DNA of 64,000 bases from Thraustochytrium sp. TN22 (GCA_013306675.1 JABLUY010000024.1:62001-126000); one strand, 5' to 3'. Positions 37,559 through 48,819 are shown, counted from the first letter of the stretch. The notes: generated by a model from the letters alone, not told the origin. Translations and numbers: made by a program.

Positions 37559-39211
37559 TTACGCCCTGCCAGGGCCGAACTCCCTGCGGTCCGATTTAGC
37601 CGGGGCCTGAACCGTGGGTGTGTAGGTTGACTTGAGCGCCTCCTCCTGCTGCGCCTCGCGCTTGAGCTTATTCATCTCCTCGCGAAGCTGAGCATTCTGA
37701 CGCTGGAGCTCCTGAATGGTGGCGGCATCGTCGTAGCGCGAGCTCTTGCCGCTGCGCAGGCGCTCGAGCTCACGCTCGTTCTCCGCGAGCTTCCGCTTCA
37801 TCTCCTCGGGCGTGCCGAGCATAGGGTTGACCGAGTACTCGACCGCGTGGTCAAGCGCATCGAGCTTGGCCTTCTCCTTGCCGGCCTCGATGTTCTCCTC
37901 GTTCTCGCGGAGCTTGTCGCGGTAGCGCTTGAGGCGCCAGACGGCGTAGATCAGGCCGAGCACGACGAGGACAATGAGCACGATGAGGAGGGCCAGGCCC
38001 CAGGTGGGCAGGCCGCCGGGCACCGCGGGCTCCTTGGAGACGACGGCGCCATCCAAGGGCATGTTGCGCGCCGAAACGCCGTCCACCTCGACCGAGAGGC
38101 GGAAGGTGGAGGCCACGAACGAGGGCATGTCGAAGCGCACGATAATGGCGCCGTCCTCCTCCTCAACCGAGACGGGGTCGAGATACTCGATGCCGAGGCG
38201 ATAATCGGAGGTGTCGGAGGAGTTGAGCGCCGCGACGAAGTCCAAGTTAGTCAGGTTGGCCCACACGGTTCGCGTCTCATTGCCGCTGAGCGCTGGGAAG
38301 GCGATGACCTCGCCGCAACTGTCGTGGTTGGTCACGTTAAAGAAGACAGAGGTGCCCCAGTCGACCGTGTCGCCCAGATTGTCGGTCTGGACGCCGGCGC
38401 TAGCCGGGAGGGCCTCCACGAGCAAAGAGTTGATGTGGATGGTGCCCGTGACGTTGACGGAGCCGCCCAGGTCGGCACCCGAGACCTGCGTCGCGGCCGC
38501 GCTCCAGCCCGGGTAGGCAAAGCGCGACTCGAGGATGTCCTCCAGGTCGCCCACAACGGCAGTGAGAACCGGCTGAAAGTCGGCCCCCGGCGCGCCCAGG
38601 AGAACCGAGACCACGCCGTCGTGCGCCGTGTACACGGCGCGCATGTACTTCGCAGAGCCGTCGTTCAGCGTGAAGCCGGACCCGATGCTCGCGTTGCTTG
38701 CCACCAGTGCGGGCGCGCCTGAGGAGCCGCGCGTCCAGACAGCGACGCGCGACGTCGTACAGTCTGGCACAAAGTCGCTGCAGATCTCAACGTTGATGCC
38801 GAGGAACTTTTGCACCGAGGTCGTGTAGCCCATGCTGGCGCCGACGCCGCCGCCCAGCAGGCCGCTGGTGGCGTCGTTCTGGATCACGAAGGCGAACCCA
38901 TCCACAAAGTCTTCCGCCTTGAACTCCACGGTGGCGCGGAAGCCGTCCGCAAAGCGCTGCTGCTCCAGCATCCACGCTTGCGACGTCAGGCCGCCATACG
39001 TGTCAGGTTCCAGGAGCAAGATGGTGCCGTCCGTCTCAATCCACGCGTGTGGGTCAATCGCGTTCACCTCGTCCGAGGTGAACGAGTCCAGGTCCAGCAG
39101 CGTTACGGCGTTCCCGTCCGTGTTCACATCGCACTCGTCAGCCGCGGCCAGGCGCAGGCTCGCGGCCACCGCCGCCAGGGCCGCCAGAGCCGCCAGCCGC
39201 CGCGCCGCCAT
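37559..39211 (-). CDS. Type I membrane protein with legume-type (L-type) lectin domain
   Basis: 550 residues. Residues 1-24 form a signal peptide ending LAAA. Residues ~30-260 form a legume-lectin-type beta-sandwich: LDLDSFTSDEV, ...SQAWMLEQQRFADGFRATVEFKAED, DGFAFVIQND, GGGVGASMGY and KFLGINVEI, the last resembling the strand with the metal-binding Asp/Asn of lectins. An Ig-like segment with several NxS/T sites follows. A single span lies at about 400-422 (WGLALLIVLIVLVVLGLIYAVW) with a basic stop-transfer RLKRYR. The cytosolic part (~425-530) is a strong coiled coil containing YSVNPMLGTPEEMKRKL. The layout resembles ERGIC-53-like cargo receptors or plant lectin receptors without a kinase. 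Sugar specificity and location are not known. Confidence 0.75.
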   Translation of the reverse strand: MAARRLAALAALAAVAASLRLAAADECDVNTDGNAVTLLDLDSFTSDEVNAIDPHAWIETDGTILLLEPDTYGGLTSQAWMLEQQRFADGFRATVEFKAEDFVDGFAFVIQNDATSGLLGGGVGASMGYTTSVQKFLGINVEICSDFVPDCTTSRVAVWTRGSSGAPALVASNASIGSGFTLNDGSAKYMRAVYTAHDGVVSVLLGAPGADFQPVLTAVVGDLEDILESRFAYPGWSAAATQVSGADLGGSVNVTGTIHINSLLVEALPASAGVQTDNLGDTVDWGTSVFFNVTNHDSCGEVIAFPALSGNETRTVWANLTNLDFVAALNSSDTSDYRLGIEYLDPVSVEEEDGAIIVRFDMPSFVASTFRLSVEVDGVSARNMPLDGAVVSKEPAVPGGLPTWGLALLIVLIVLVVLGLIYAVWRLKRYRDKLRENEENIEAGKEKAKLDALDHAVEYSVNPMLGTPEEMKRKLAENERELERLRSGKSSRYDDAATIQELQRQNAQLREEMNKLKREAQQEEALKSTYTPTVQAPAKSDRREFGPGRA

Positions 39212-39475
39212 GCTCTCTGCCTGTCTGCCTGCCTGCTTGCCTGGTGCGAGCGAGCGCAGCGCACGCGGGTTACCGCCCTGCGCGGCCTGCGCTCGCCTCT
39301 CTCTGCTCGGCGGTGCAGCGCTCCGTCGGAGCGGCGGGCGGAGGTCAAGCGAGTCGGGCCACGCGCTCGCCGGCCTCCTCCGAGCGCCGTGCCGCGCCGC
39401 GCCGTGCCGTGCCGCGCCGCGCCGCGCCGCGCCGCCCTCGCCGCCCGCGCCGCCGACCTCGACCGCCGTCAGGGT

Positions 39476-39563
39476 ACTGACTGACTGACTGAGACTGCGC
39501 GCCGCGCTCGCTCGCCCTCTCGCTCGCTCGCCCTCTCTCGCTCGCTCGCTCGCTCGCTCGCTC
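39476..39563. repeat. (CTGA)n followed by (CGCT)n microsatellites
   Basis: Two adjacent tetranucleotide arrays about 300 bp upstream of the lectin start codon. Confidence 0.9.
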
Positions 39564-39862
39564 CCACGCCCGCGCCGCCGTGCGCGCGCCTACTCTTCCG
39601 CAACTAACACAACACAACACGCGAGCGAGCGAATCGCCGGTGCCACAGTGCAGTGGCGGCCAAAAGTGGAGTGAGACTGCCCGTGCTGTAGTTTGCCTGT
39701 CAGTGCCAGCTTTCCTTCTCGCCTTCGCGCCGCGAGACTGCTTCCCTCGCTCGCCGGCCGTCCAGCGCGTGGCCCACGCGCCCAAAGGAGCTACTAGTCG
39801 GGCGGCGCGCGCAACGAAGCGCAGCGCAGCGCCGGCGCGGCACCTACTCACACCCCAGTAGC

Positions 39863-39907
39863 GCGCTCGCCGCGCTCGCCGCGCTCGCCGCGCTCGCCGC
39901 GCTCGCC
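39863..39907. repeat. 9-bp tandem repeat (CCGCGCTCG)n
   Basis: Five perfect or near-perfect copies in tandem. Confidence 0.9.
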
Positions 39908-41201
39908 TGCGAGATCTGGAATTGCTGCTCTCTGCGTTGCTTTGCTTTGCTCGCCTCGCGCGGGCGCGATTTGAATTCAAATTCCTGCCGGCTGCTGGCT
40001 GCCACTTCCTCGCGAGCTGAGCTACTAGCTAACTGGCTGGCGTGCCATCACCAGTGGGATTCTGGCTGGCAGCCGCCCCGCTGCCAGGGCTGGACCGCGC
40101 CGCGCGCCGGCTGGCGCCTGCACTGCAGGCAGAGGCGGGCAGCCGCACGGCGGCCAAGGCGGCCGCCCGTCGCGCCGCCGCCGCGCCGCGCCGCGCCCGG
40201 TGAGGGCGGCGCGCGCCGCTCCGCCGTGGCGAGCTCAGCTGGCCGCCTGGAGCCCGGACGAGCCAGAGGGCCGCCCCCCGCGCGCCTCTGGGCGCTGTTT
40301 GTGCGCGGCGGCCCCTGCCGCTTCTGGGGCGCGGCCGGGTGCAGCGCAGGGGGAGTCAAGAGTGGCTGCAGGGGCGCGCAGGTGGGAAGGACGCGCAGTG
40401 GCGAGCGTGTGGAGGGAGGGACGGATTCGAGCGGGAAGCAGGTGGGACCGCGCCCTTCACTGCGCGGAAAACGCGGCGCGTGTCGCGAGCACGATCCGAC
40501 CAGCGCGGTCTGGATGGATGACACGATGCTGTGCTCCGAGTCAGCTGGCTGCTGCTGCTGCTGCAGCTAAGCTAAGCTAACGCAGAGCAAGGGCACGCAC
40601 GACATGGCGACGGGCTCGAAGGTAGGGTAGCTCATGTGAGGGCGACCCGGGGCCAGTGCTGCCGGCGCGACGGACAGTGCGTCGGTGTCGTTTGAGAGGG
40701 ACGACACGCCTTGGAGTAAGTCCGTGCAAGTGTGCGGACTCCGAGTCCCAGCCTGAGAGCCTCAACTGTCAGAACGTGCGCGTACAACGTCAATCAAAGT
40801 CGGCCATTGGCGGCCAGTTGCTCGAGGCTGCTGACGAGCGCCGGCCAGGCGGACGAGCCACGATGCCACCTTCAGTGCAGTGCAGCGGCGCGCTTGTGCG
40901 GCGAGGTCGGAGGAGACGCTCGCACTCATCGTGCGTCGAAAGAACTTGCAAGGAAGTGGGGTCCCACTAGCAGGTACCATGGTACCACCACCATTCTGAC
41001 CCGGACGACGTACGAGCCTGAGGCCCCACGCCAGCCCGCCAGCGACGTGCGGGCAGAGACCGAGTACGGCCCCTCGGAAAGCAATCCTTGGCCGCCCGGG
41101 AAGAATAGGGTTGCCATCTCGTACGGATCGCTAAAGTCAAACAGAGTGATCACACGGCACGGTTTTGTGTCTCTTACTACGCACGCTGTTCGTCACGAAG
41201 C

Positions 41202-43874
41202 CTACTTCTTCTTCTTCTTGGCGTCCTTCTTGCCGTCGCCAGCGCCGTCGCCAGCGAGGGCGGCGGCGACGGCTTCACGGCGAGCCTGAAGGCCGGAAAT
41301 GGCGGCGGTAAAGGCCTGGAAGCGGACGTTGTCCTCCTGGTATGTGAGCGGCAGCATGGAGAGCGGGCCAATAAAGTCCTGCTCGGAAAGCGGGCGCGTC
41401 TTGAGCGTTGCGCATCGCCTCTCGGTGAGGGTGCGCGCGATGGCGGTCCGGATGGCACCAGCAGCATAGCCCTCGGAGACGAGGGCGAGCACGGAGAGGT
41501 CAATCGCGTCAGGAATGTCCATCTCGAGCTTGTCAAAGGCCTCCTGCAGAAAGATGCGCCAGAGCAGCACGCGCGAGGCGTAGTCCGGGTAGGGCATGGC
41601 GACCTGCAGCTGAAAGACGGTGCGCAGGTCCTTGAATTCGGCGTCCGGAATGTTGAAGGGCTCGCTGGAGCAGCCGAGCATGACGACGCGCTCCTCGGGC
41701 TTGAGCGAGTTGGCATAGGTGACGAGATCCTTCTTGAACTTGGCGGCGTCGCCGGCGCCGCCCTTCTTCTTGCCGACGAAGACGCGCTCGACCTGGTCCA
41801 TGTAAATGACGCCCGGCGCGAACTCCGGATGGCGAGCCACGGCGAAGGCCATGTGTACGAGGCGCGTGGGCCCGCTCTTGCCCTCGCGAAACTCCTTGGG
41901 CAGGTTTTCCAGCACGCTGGGCGAGAGGTTGATGAAGACGGCGCGCGTCTGGTGCGCTACGGCCTGCGCCGCGGTAGTCTTGCCGGACCCGGGCGGGCCG
42001 TAGAGCAGACAGGACTTGGCATAGGGCGCCGTGACGCGCAGAAAGGGGCTGCCCAGTGGCAGCACGAGCTGCTCGGTGAGCAGCGAGCGAACCTGCGACA
42101 TGGAAGGGTCCTGCGGGACCCAGTTGCCCCAGGCGTCGCGCGCCTCGCTCTGCGACTGGTAGGTGGACCCGAGGTAGTTGAACTCGCCCACGAGGCTGTC
42201 GAGCGAGCAGGGCGCCGCCTCGCAGACCACGCCGTTCTCGATCAGAATGCCGAGCATCTCCTCGAACTCCATGCCGGCGCAGAGCTTCTCGCCGGGCAGC
42301 GGCTTGCCCTTCTTGCCCTTCTTGTCCTTCTTGCCCTTCTTGCCCTTCTTGCCCTTGTCCTTCTTCTTCTTGCCTTTCTTACCGCCCGCCGCAGCCTCCA
42401 GCTGCGCCTTGAGATTCTGCAGCTGCACCACGAGCATCTTGTCCACATTCTCGCGCACCTCCTCTTCGACGTTGGGCCGCACCACGTTCTTTGCCAACTC
42501 CACGTCATGCTTTTGCTGGAAGTTGTTGGACTCGTCGCGGTCCAGCCAGACTGCGCTGTACCGGTGCAAGCAGTCCTGCAGCGTCGCGGAGAACGGCGTA
42601 GGCCCGGTCAGCGCCGGAATCTTCTCCACCTCCACCTCCTCCGCCTCGCCCTTCTTCTTCTTGTCGTCCTTGCCACCGCCCTTGCCCTTCTTGGCCGCGG
42701 CCTCGGCCTCGGCCGCCGCCGCTGCCGCGGCCGCCTCGTCCTCCTCGCTCGCCGGGTTGCGCGCGAGGTAAAAGTCGCCCAGGTCCTCCGGAAAGTTGCC
42801 CTTGCCCAGCTCCTCGGTGAACCACGCACGTCGCTCGTCCATCATGCGCTCGCGCATATCCGGACCCTCCTCTTCCAGGACGCCGCCGTGCAGATCAATG
42901 AGGGCCTGCGCGTATCCGTCTTCGTTCTCCTTTTGCTCCAGCTTGCGCCTCGCGCGCGCCTGGGCCAGCTCCTCGTGCCGCTCCGCCTCCTGCCGCTTGC
43001 CCTCTGGGTTGTCCCACACCTGCGGCCGGCACATGCCAATGAAGGCCAGCTCGCGCTCGCGCTCCACCTGCGCCGCGCGCCGCGACCGCGCGCCGCGGTA
43101 CAGGCGCTGGATGTGGGAGGCGGCCGTCTCGCCGTCCATCTCCAGAGCTCCAGCGCCCGCACCCATGCCGGCTTGCGTCGCGGACTTGAACGCCGACGCC
43201 TTGCCAGTGTCCTCCTCCGAGGCCACGCGCGAGGCCAGCAGGGCCAGTCCGATGCTCTGCCGCCCGCGCTCCATGCGCTGGATCAGCGCCACGGCCTCGT
43301 CCAGCGCCAGGTCCACCAACGGCGGGGCCGGCTCGCCTGAGGCGTCCTCCTCCACCTCCAGCGTCGCGTCCTCGCCCAGCTTCATGGTCTTGACCGCGTG
43401 GATGAGCTTGTCACGCGCCTGCTGCTTGTCTGCATTCTCCTCCACAAAGTATCGCGGCACCGGGACGTCCAGCACCTTGGGCGGCAGCTTCAGGTCCACC
43501 AAGACGTCGTCCAGGTTCACGTACGGCCATGCCAGCGGGCCCTCGCAGCCTTCCGCCACAAGAGACGGGTGTGGAGGGTTCCACTTGATGAGCAGCGCCT
43601 TGAGCTCCACGACGCGCGACATGACGAGCTCCAGAATCAGCTTGATGTCGATACGCTTTTGCGGGTGTACGATGCCGTCATAGCAGCCCTCCAGCGTGCG
43701 AAAGATTTCCAGATACTTGACATACAACGCCGCCCAGTGCTGGTTCGCCTCCGCCAGGCTCGGTTGCGCCGCCGGCTCCTTACCGCCCCCTAGCGTGTGG
43801 TCCTCCAGGTGCAGCTGCTCCTTGAGCTCAGCCATTGCGTCCCGCCACTTGGCATCATACGTGTTGAACGCCAT
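41202..43874 (-). CDS. DRC11: DRC11/IQCA1, nexin-dynein regulatory complex AAA protein
   Basis: 890 residues from ATG at 43874 (MAFNTYDAKWRDAMAEL); the frame's earlier in-frame codon at 43892 is TTG. The N terminus has YDGIVHPQKRIDIKLILELVMSRVVELK and a LDDVLVDLKLPPKVLDVPVPRYF segment, both diagnostic of IQCA1. An IQ motif (SHIQRLYRGARSRRA) lies near residue 250, then acidic coiled coil, then a long Lys/Gly run (about 505-535) as in other IQCA proteins. The AAA domain has Walker A GPPGSGKTTAAQ (~627) and a Walker-B-like VIYMDQVERVF, in which the usual DE is DQ. DRC11 is part of the axonemal nexin-dynein regulatory complex, so the organism builds motile cilia or flagella. Confidence 0.92.
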   Translation of the reverse strand: MAFNTYDAKWRDAMAELKEQLHLEDHTLGGGKEPAAQPSLAEANQHWAALYVKYLEIFRTLEGCYDGIVHPQKRIDIKLILELVMSRVVELKALLIKWNPPHPSLVAEGCEGPLAWPYVNLDDVLVDLKLPPKVLDVPVPRYFVEENADKQQARDKLIHAVKTMKLGEDATLEVEEDASGEPAPPLVDLALDEAVALIQRMERGRQSIGLALLASRVASEEDTGKASAFKSATQAGMGAGAGALEMDGETAASHIQRLYRGARSRRAAQVERERELAFIGMCRPQVWDNPEGKRQEAERHEELAQARARRKLEQKENEDGYAQALIDLHGGVLEEEGPDMRERMMDERRAWFTEELGKGNFPEDLGDFYLARNPASEEDEAAAAAAAAEAEAAAKKGKGGGKDDKKKKGEAEEVEVEKIPALTGPTPFSATLQDCLHRYSAVWLDRDESNNFQQKHDVELAKNVVRPNVEEEVRENVDKMLVVQLQNLKAQLEAAAGGKKGKKKKDKGKKGKKGKKDKKGKKGKPLPGEKLCAGMEFEEMLGILIENGVVCEAAPCSLDSLVGEFNYLGSTYQSQSEARDAWGNWVPQDPSMSQVRSLLTEQLVLPLGSPFLRVTAPYAKSCLLYGPPGSGKTTAAQAVAHQTRAVFINLSPSVLENLPKEFREGKSGPTRLVHMAFAVARHPEFAPGVIYMDQVERVFVGKKKGGAGDAAKFKKDLVTYANSLKPEERVVMLGCSSEPFNIPDAEFKDLRTVFQLQVAMPYPDYASRVLLWRIFLQEAFDKLEMDIPDAIDLSVLALVSEGYAAGAIRTAIARTLTERRCATLKTRPLSEQDFIGPLSMLPLTYQEDNVRFQAFTAAISGLQARREAVAAALAGDGAGDGKKDAKKKKK

Positions 43875-44562
43875 CGCGCAACGCCCTCGCAAGCAGCCTT
43901 TGCGCGTTCGCCTCTTGGCACTGCCCGCGCTCGTCCTGGACGGCGCGCGCGGCGAGCCTCTTTGCGAGCAACTCGAGGCGAGGCGAGGCGAGGCAAGGCG
44001 AGGCGACTCGGAGCCGCCCGACGAGCCTCGGTTCGAGTCCGAGTCAGTCGAAAGACAAAATGCTACAAACCGAGCGAGGCACCAGCCCGAGGCGCTCCTC
44101 TCCGAGTTGCGTGCACTTTGGCGCGCGCGCCACTACTGCCCACTCGCGTGCGCAAGCTCAGCCCGAGCGGAGCGCGAGGACCGGAGCTCCGCGAGAGGCG
44201 GTCTAACGGATCCCTCTGCGCGTGGCGCCGCGGCCGCGGGCCCATTTGCGCCGGCCAACTGATGCCAATCCAACTTGAAGAAGCATTCAAAGCAAGGAAG
44301 CGCGAGCGCGAGCGCGCGCGCGCGGCAGGCAGCGCTTCGGCGGCGGCGCGGCACTCGGCGCGGCGGCGGCGCGGCGCGGCGCGGCGCGGCGCGGCCACTG
44401 AGCTCGCGCAGCCCGCGCGGCTGGGCGCGGCAGCGAGCAGGAGCAACGGCGGCTGGCTGGAGCGAGCCCGCCACCGGCGCCAGTTAGGCTCCCGGCGGGG
44501 CCCCGGCGCGCGCGCGCGGCGGGCGGCGCGGGCGGCGAGGCAGCGCGGGCGGCGGGGCAGCC
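43875..44562. promoter_or_regulatory. Divergent DRC11/DDB1 intergenic region
   Basis: 688 bp between two divergent start codons, so it contains both promoters. GAGGC pentamer repeats lie at 43974-44008 and a GGCGC run at about 44365-44395. No element could be named. Confidence 0.4.
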
Positions 44563-45587
44563 ATGTACCAGTATGTGGTATCGGCGCAGAAGCCGACCAA
44601 CGTGACGCACGTGCTTAAGGGCCACTTCTTGAGCGAGTCGGAGCTCAACCTGATCATCTGCAAGTCGACGCGGCTGGAGTTCCACACCCTCACGGCGGAT
44701 GGCCTCATGGCGCAGTTTGACCTCGGCATCTACGGGCGCGTGGCCACGTGCAAGCTGTACAAGCCGAGCGGCGAACAGCGAGAGCTGCTGTTCGTGGTCA
44801 CGGAGCGGCGCCAGTACTTTGTGCTGGGATACGACCCCAAAAAGGCCACCATCATGACGCGTGCCAAGGGCCACATCCAGAGCCGCATCAATCGCCCAAA
44901 CGAGAACGGGCAGATCGGCATCATCGACCCGGAGGGCCGCGTCATCGGGCTCAACCTCTTCCAGGGCCAGTTCGACGTCATCCCCATGGACTCCAAGGGC
45001 CAGCTCAAGGACTCCTTCAACATTCGCCTCGAGGAGATCAACGTTATCGACATCCAGTTTCTGCACGGCCACGAGACGCCCGTCATCTGCGTGCTGTATG
45101 AGGACAACCGCAAGAACCGCAGCACACGCCACATCAAGACGTACTCCATCAACGTCAAGAACATGGAGTTCAACGAGGGCCCCTGGCTGCAGCCCAACGT
45201 CGACCTGGACACCAACATGATCATCCCGGTCCCAGAGCCCATCGGCGGCGTTCTCATCATGGGCCTGGAGACCATTGCGTACCGCAATGGCCGTGCGAGC
45301 GGCCGCGGCCAGGCCGGTACGACGATTGCCATCCCGATTCGCTGCGGCCTCATCCGCGCCTTCGCGTCCATTGACGCCGAGGGCCAGCGCTGGCTGCTCT
45401 GCGACGAGTGGGGTGGCCTGCACGTGCTTGCGCTCCAGGTGGACAAGACGCCCACTGACGGCTCCGGCGTGGGCGCTTCAGCCGGCGCGGCGGCAGCGGG
45501 CGCCTCCTCCTCCTCGTCGTCGTCGTCATCCTCCTCCTCCTCGCAGCAGCAGCAAGCGGTGCAGCAGGCGGCGGCGGTCGCCGCGCA

Positions 45588-45619
<32 letters not shown>

Positions 45620-46434
45620 GGCAGCAGCAGCACATGACGGTGGTGGACCTGAGCATGGAGTACCTGGGCGAGACCTCGATCGCGTCCTCGATCGCGTACC
45701 TGGACAACGGCTACGTCTTCATTGGGAGCTCCTTTGGCGATTCGCAGTTGATCAAGCTTAGCACCAAGCGCAACCCGGCCACGGACTCGTACTTGGAGGT
45801 TGTGCAGACGTGCACGAACCTGGGCCCCATCGTGGACTTTTGCGTGGTGGACCTGGACCGCCAAGGCCAGGGCCAGGTGGTCACGTGCTCGGGCGGCTAC
45901 AAGGACGGCTCCCTGCGCGTGGTGCGCAACGGCATCGGCATCGATGAGCAGTGCGCCGTGGAGCTACCGGGCATTCAAGCTATGTGGTCGCTGCGCGGCG
46001 AGTTCGCTTCCAAGTTCGACCGCTACCTCGTGCAGGCCTTTTCCAACGAGACGCGCGTCCTGGCCATTGAGGACGACGAGCTCACCGACGTGGACCTGGG
46101 CGGCTTCGCCCTCGACGAGGTGAGCCTCTTTTGCGGCAACATGGTTGGGGACCACTTGCTGCAGGTGACTCGTGCCGAGGCGCGCATCGTGCGGTGCGCG
46201 GCGCCGGACGCGGTACTCACGCGCTGGGTACCGCCTGAAGGCCATAGGATAACCGTGGCCAGCGCAAACGCCTCGCAGGTGCTCGTGGCGCTCAATGGCG
46301 GCAAGGTCATTCTCTTCGAACTGGACGCCGCCTCGGGCACGCTGCAGGAGAAGGCGCGCAGCGATCTGGAGCACGAGGTGGCTTGCATCTCCATCCACCC
46401 GCTCGAGTCGAAGCGCGGCGGTAACGGCGCCGAA

Positions 46435-46465
<31 letters not shown>

Positions 46466-48819
46466 TCGCCATGGATGACGCGGATGCAGATGCGGGACCG
46501 GCCAAGACCACGACGGTGGACGGCGTGCCCCTGCGCGCCGACCTCGCGGCCGTGGGCATGTGGACTGGCGTCACGGTGCGGCTGCTGGCGCTGCCGTCGC
46601 TGGAGGAGGTGCATGAAGAGAAGCTCACGGTGGAGACCATCCCGCGGTCGCTTCTCTTCGTCTCGCTCGAGGGCAGTGACCATTTGCTGGCCGGACTCGG
46701 CGACGGCAAGCTCTTCACCTTCGACCTGAAGCGCGGCGCTCAAAAGAACCAGCTGCTCTCTGGCAAGAAGATGATCACGCTCGGGTCGCGGCCCATCTCG
46801 CTCTCGCGCTTCCGGTCCAAGGACGTGACGCACGTTTTCGCGGGCTCGGACCGCCCCACCGTCATCTACTCGAGCGGCAACAAGTTGCTCTACTCGAATG
46901 TGAACCAGCGCGAGGTCACCTGTATGGCAGCGTTCAACGCGGAAAGTTTCCCGGAGAGCCTGGCGCTTGCATCCGAGGAGGACCTCACTATCGGCACCAT
47001 CAACGAGATCCAGAAGCTGCACATCCGCTCCTTCCCGCTCGGCGAGCAGCCGCGCCGCATCTGCCACCACAAGGAGGGCGCGGCTGGTAGCTTTGCGGTC
47101 TGCACGACGCGCTCGGGGACAGGCACCTTCCGGGCGGGCGCGGCCGGGTCGGCAGACAAGGGCTTTTCGCGCGTGGGGGCGGAGCATATGCCCACGTCGG
47201 AGACCTTCGCCGTCTCTGGCGCACCAGACGAGGACGCCATGACGCTTATCGAGACGAACTTCGTGCGGCTCGTGGACGATCAGACGTTCGAGGTGCTCGA
47301 CTCATTCCAGCTGGACGAGTATGAGACCGGCTGCTCCATCGCCTCCTGTACCTTTTATGACGAGACCGAGTCCAGCGCCAAGGCTGGTGCGTCGGGCGGC
47401 GCGAACGCTGCTACGAACAGCACTTCCAGCAGCAGCTCTTCCTCCTCGTCCTCCTCCTCCTCGACGGCGGTCAACGCGGCCGGGGCGGCGGCGGGCGCCA
47501 GGGCGGCCGGGGCTGTGCGCCCGGGCGCTGATGGCAGCAGCAGCAGCAACAACAACAGCAACAACAACAGCAGCAACAACAAGGGCGTGGAGCGCAAGCA
47601 ATTCATTGTTGTGGGCACGGCGTACCCGATTGAGGGCGAGCAGGAGCCAACCAAGGGCCGTATTCTGGTCTTCCAGGTGGCGGATAACAACCCGGCTGCG
47701 CCTCAGGCTGGCGTGAGCGGGGGAGGCAGCCCAGCCGCCGAGGCCGTGAGCGGCGGCGGCGGTAGCGGCGCCGGTGTTGGCGCCGGTGCGGGTCGCAAGC
47801 TCATCCTGGTGGCCGAGAAGCAGACCCGCGGAGCGGTGTACTCGCTCAACAGCTTCAACGGCAAGCTGCTGGCCGGTATCAACTCGGAAGTGACGCTCTT
47901 TGCGTTTCAGGACCAGGGTCCGGACCAGAGCGAGCTGGCCACCAAGTGCAGCCACCACGAACACATTCTGGCGCTCTACGTGCAGTCGCGCGGCGACTTT
48001 ATCGTGGTGGGCGACCTCATGAACTCGGTCTCGCTCCTCGTGTACAGGGGTCTGGACGACTCCATCGAGGAGATTGCGCGCGACTACAACGCCAACTGGA
48101 TGACGGCCGTGGGCATCATCGACGACGACACCTACGTGGGCACTGAGACGCACATGAACCTCTTCACCGTGCAGAAAAACAGCGAGGCTGTCACGGAGGA
48201 GGCGCGCCACATGCTGCGCGTCGTGGGCGAGTTTCACGTGGGTGAGTTCGTGAACCGCTTCCAGCACGGGTCCTTGGTCATGAAGAACCAAGACCCGGCC
48301 AGCAAGCGCGACGAGACGCCGGTGGACCCGACCGTGAGCACGGCCGCGCCCGACCAGGTCTCCGAGACGATCCGTGCCATCCTCACGTCGAGCGCCTCGC
48401 CGGAGATGCTCTTTAGCACGGTGAACGGCGTCATCGGCGTCATCGCCTCGCTCACCGAGCCCCAGTACAAGCTGCTCAAGCGTATGGAGCGCGCACTCGG
48501 CAATGTCATTCAGGGCGTGGGCGGCCTTAAACACGAGGAGTGGCGTTCCTTCACCAACGATCGCAAGCAGATCCCGGCGCACGGCTTCATCGACGGCGAC
48601 CTGATCGAGGCCTTCCTCGAGCTCGGTCCCGAGGACGCGCAGGAGGTCGTCGACCTTGTCAATGGCATCAAGCCGCTGCCCTCGGGCGAGGACATCGCGC
48701 CGCTCATTACTGCAGCGGCCGCCGCCGCCTCGGCTGCCAACGCCGCCGACAGCGTCTCGCTCAACCTTGACGTGGAGAGCCTGACGCGCTTTGTTGAGGA
48801 TCTCGCGCGCCTGCACTAA
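44563..48819 (+). CDS. DDB1: DDB1, adaptor of CUL4 ubiquitin ligases
   Basis: 1418 residues. The start MYQYVVSAQKPTNVTHVLKGHF and the following SELNLIICKSTRLEFHTLTADGL...DLGIYGRVATCKLYKPSGE match DDB1 of plants and animals strand for strand. Three beta-propellers and a C-terminal helical domain (ending ...VESLTRFVEDLARLH) are kept, including DPTVSTAAP..ETIRAILTSS and the EEWRSF block. DDB1 links CUL4-RBX1 to DCAF substrate receptors and, with DDB2, recognises UV lesions. It is about 280 residues longer than usual, owing to loop insertions: Ser then Gln runs at ~310-355, Asp-Ala repeats near 630, Ser/Asn runs at ~955-1015 and a Gly-rich loop near 1060. These fall between propeller strands, so the fold can be intact. 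Confidence 0.95.

Larger units (their letters stand above)
39212..41201. other. 2-kb gene-poor region upstream of the lectin gene
   Basis: Between the lectin start codon and the DRC11 stop codon, both minus strand. It is packed with simple repeats: (CTGA)n at 39476-39493, (CGCT)n at 39506-39563 and five copies of CCGCGCTCG at 39863-39907. Frames are Arg/Ala/Ser low complexity on both strands. A CTAGCAGG copy lies near 40968. No gene supported. Confidence 0.5.

Noticed and set aside
39345-40570. Frames of about 200 codons upstream of the lectin gene
   Set aside because: Encoded by tetranucleotide and CCGCGCTCG repeats; not protein-like.
44010-44050. tRNA-like B-box (GGTTCGAGTCC)
   Set aside because: No A-box at the right distance and no cloverleaf could be drawn.
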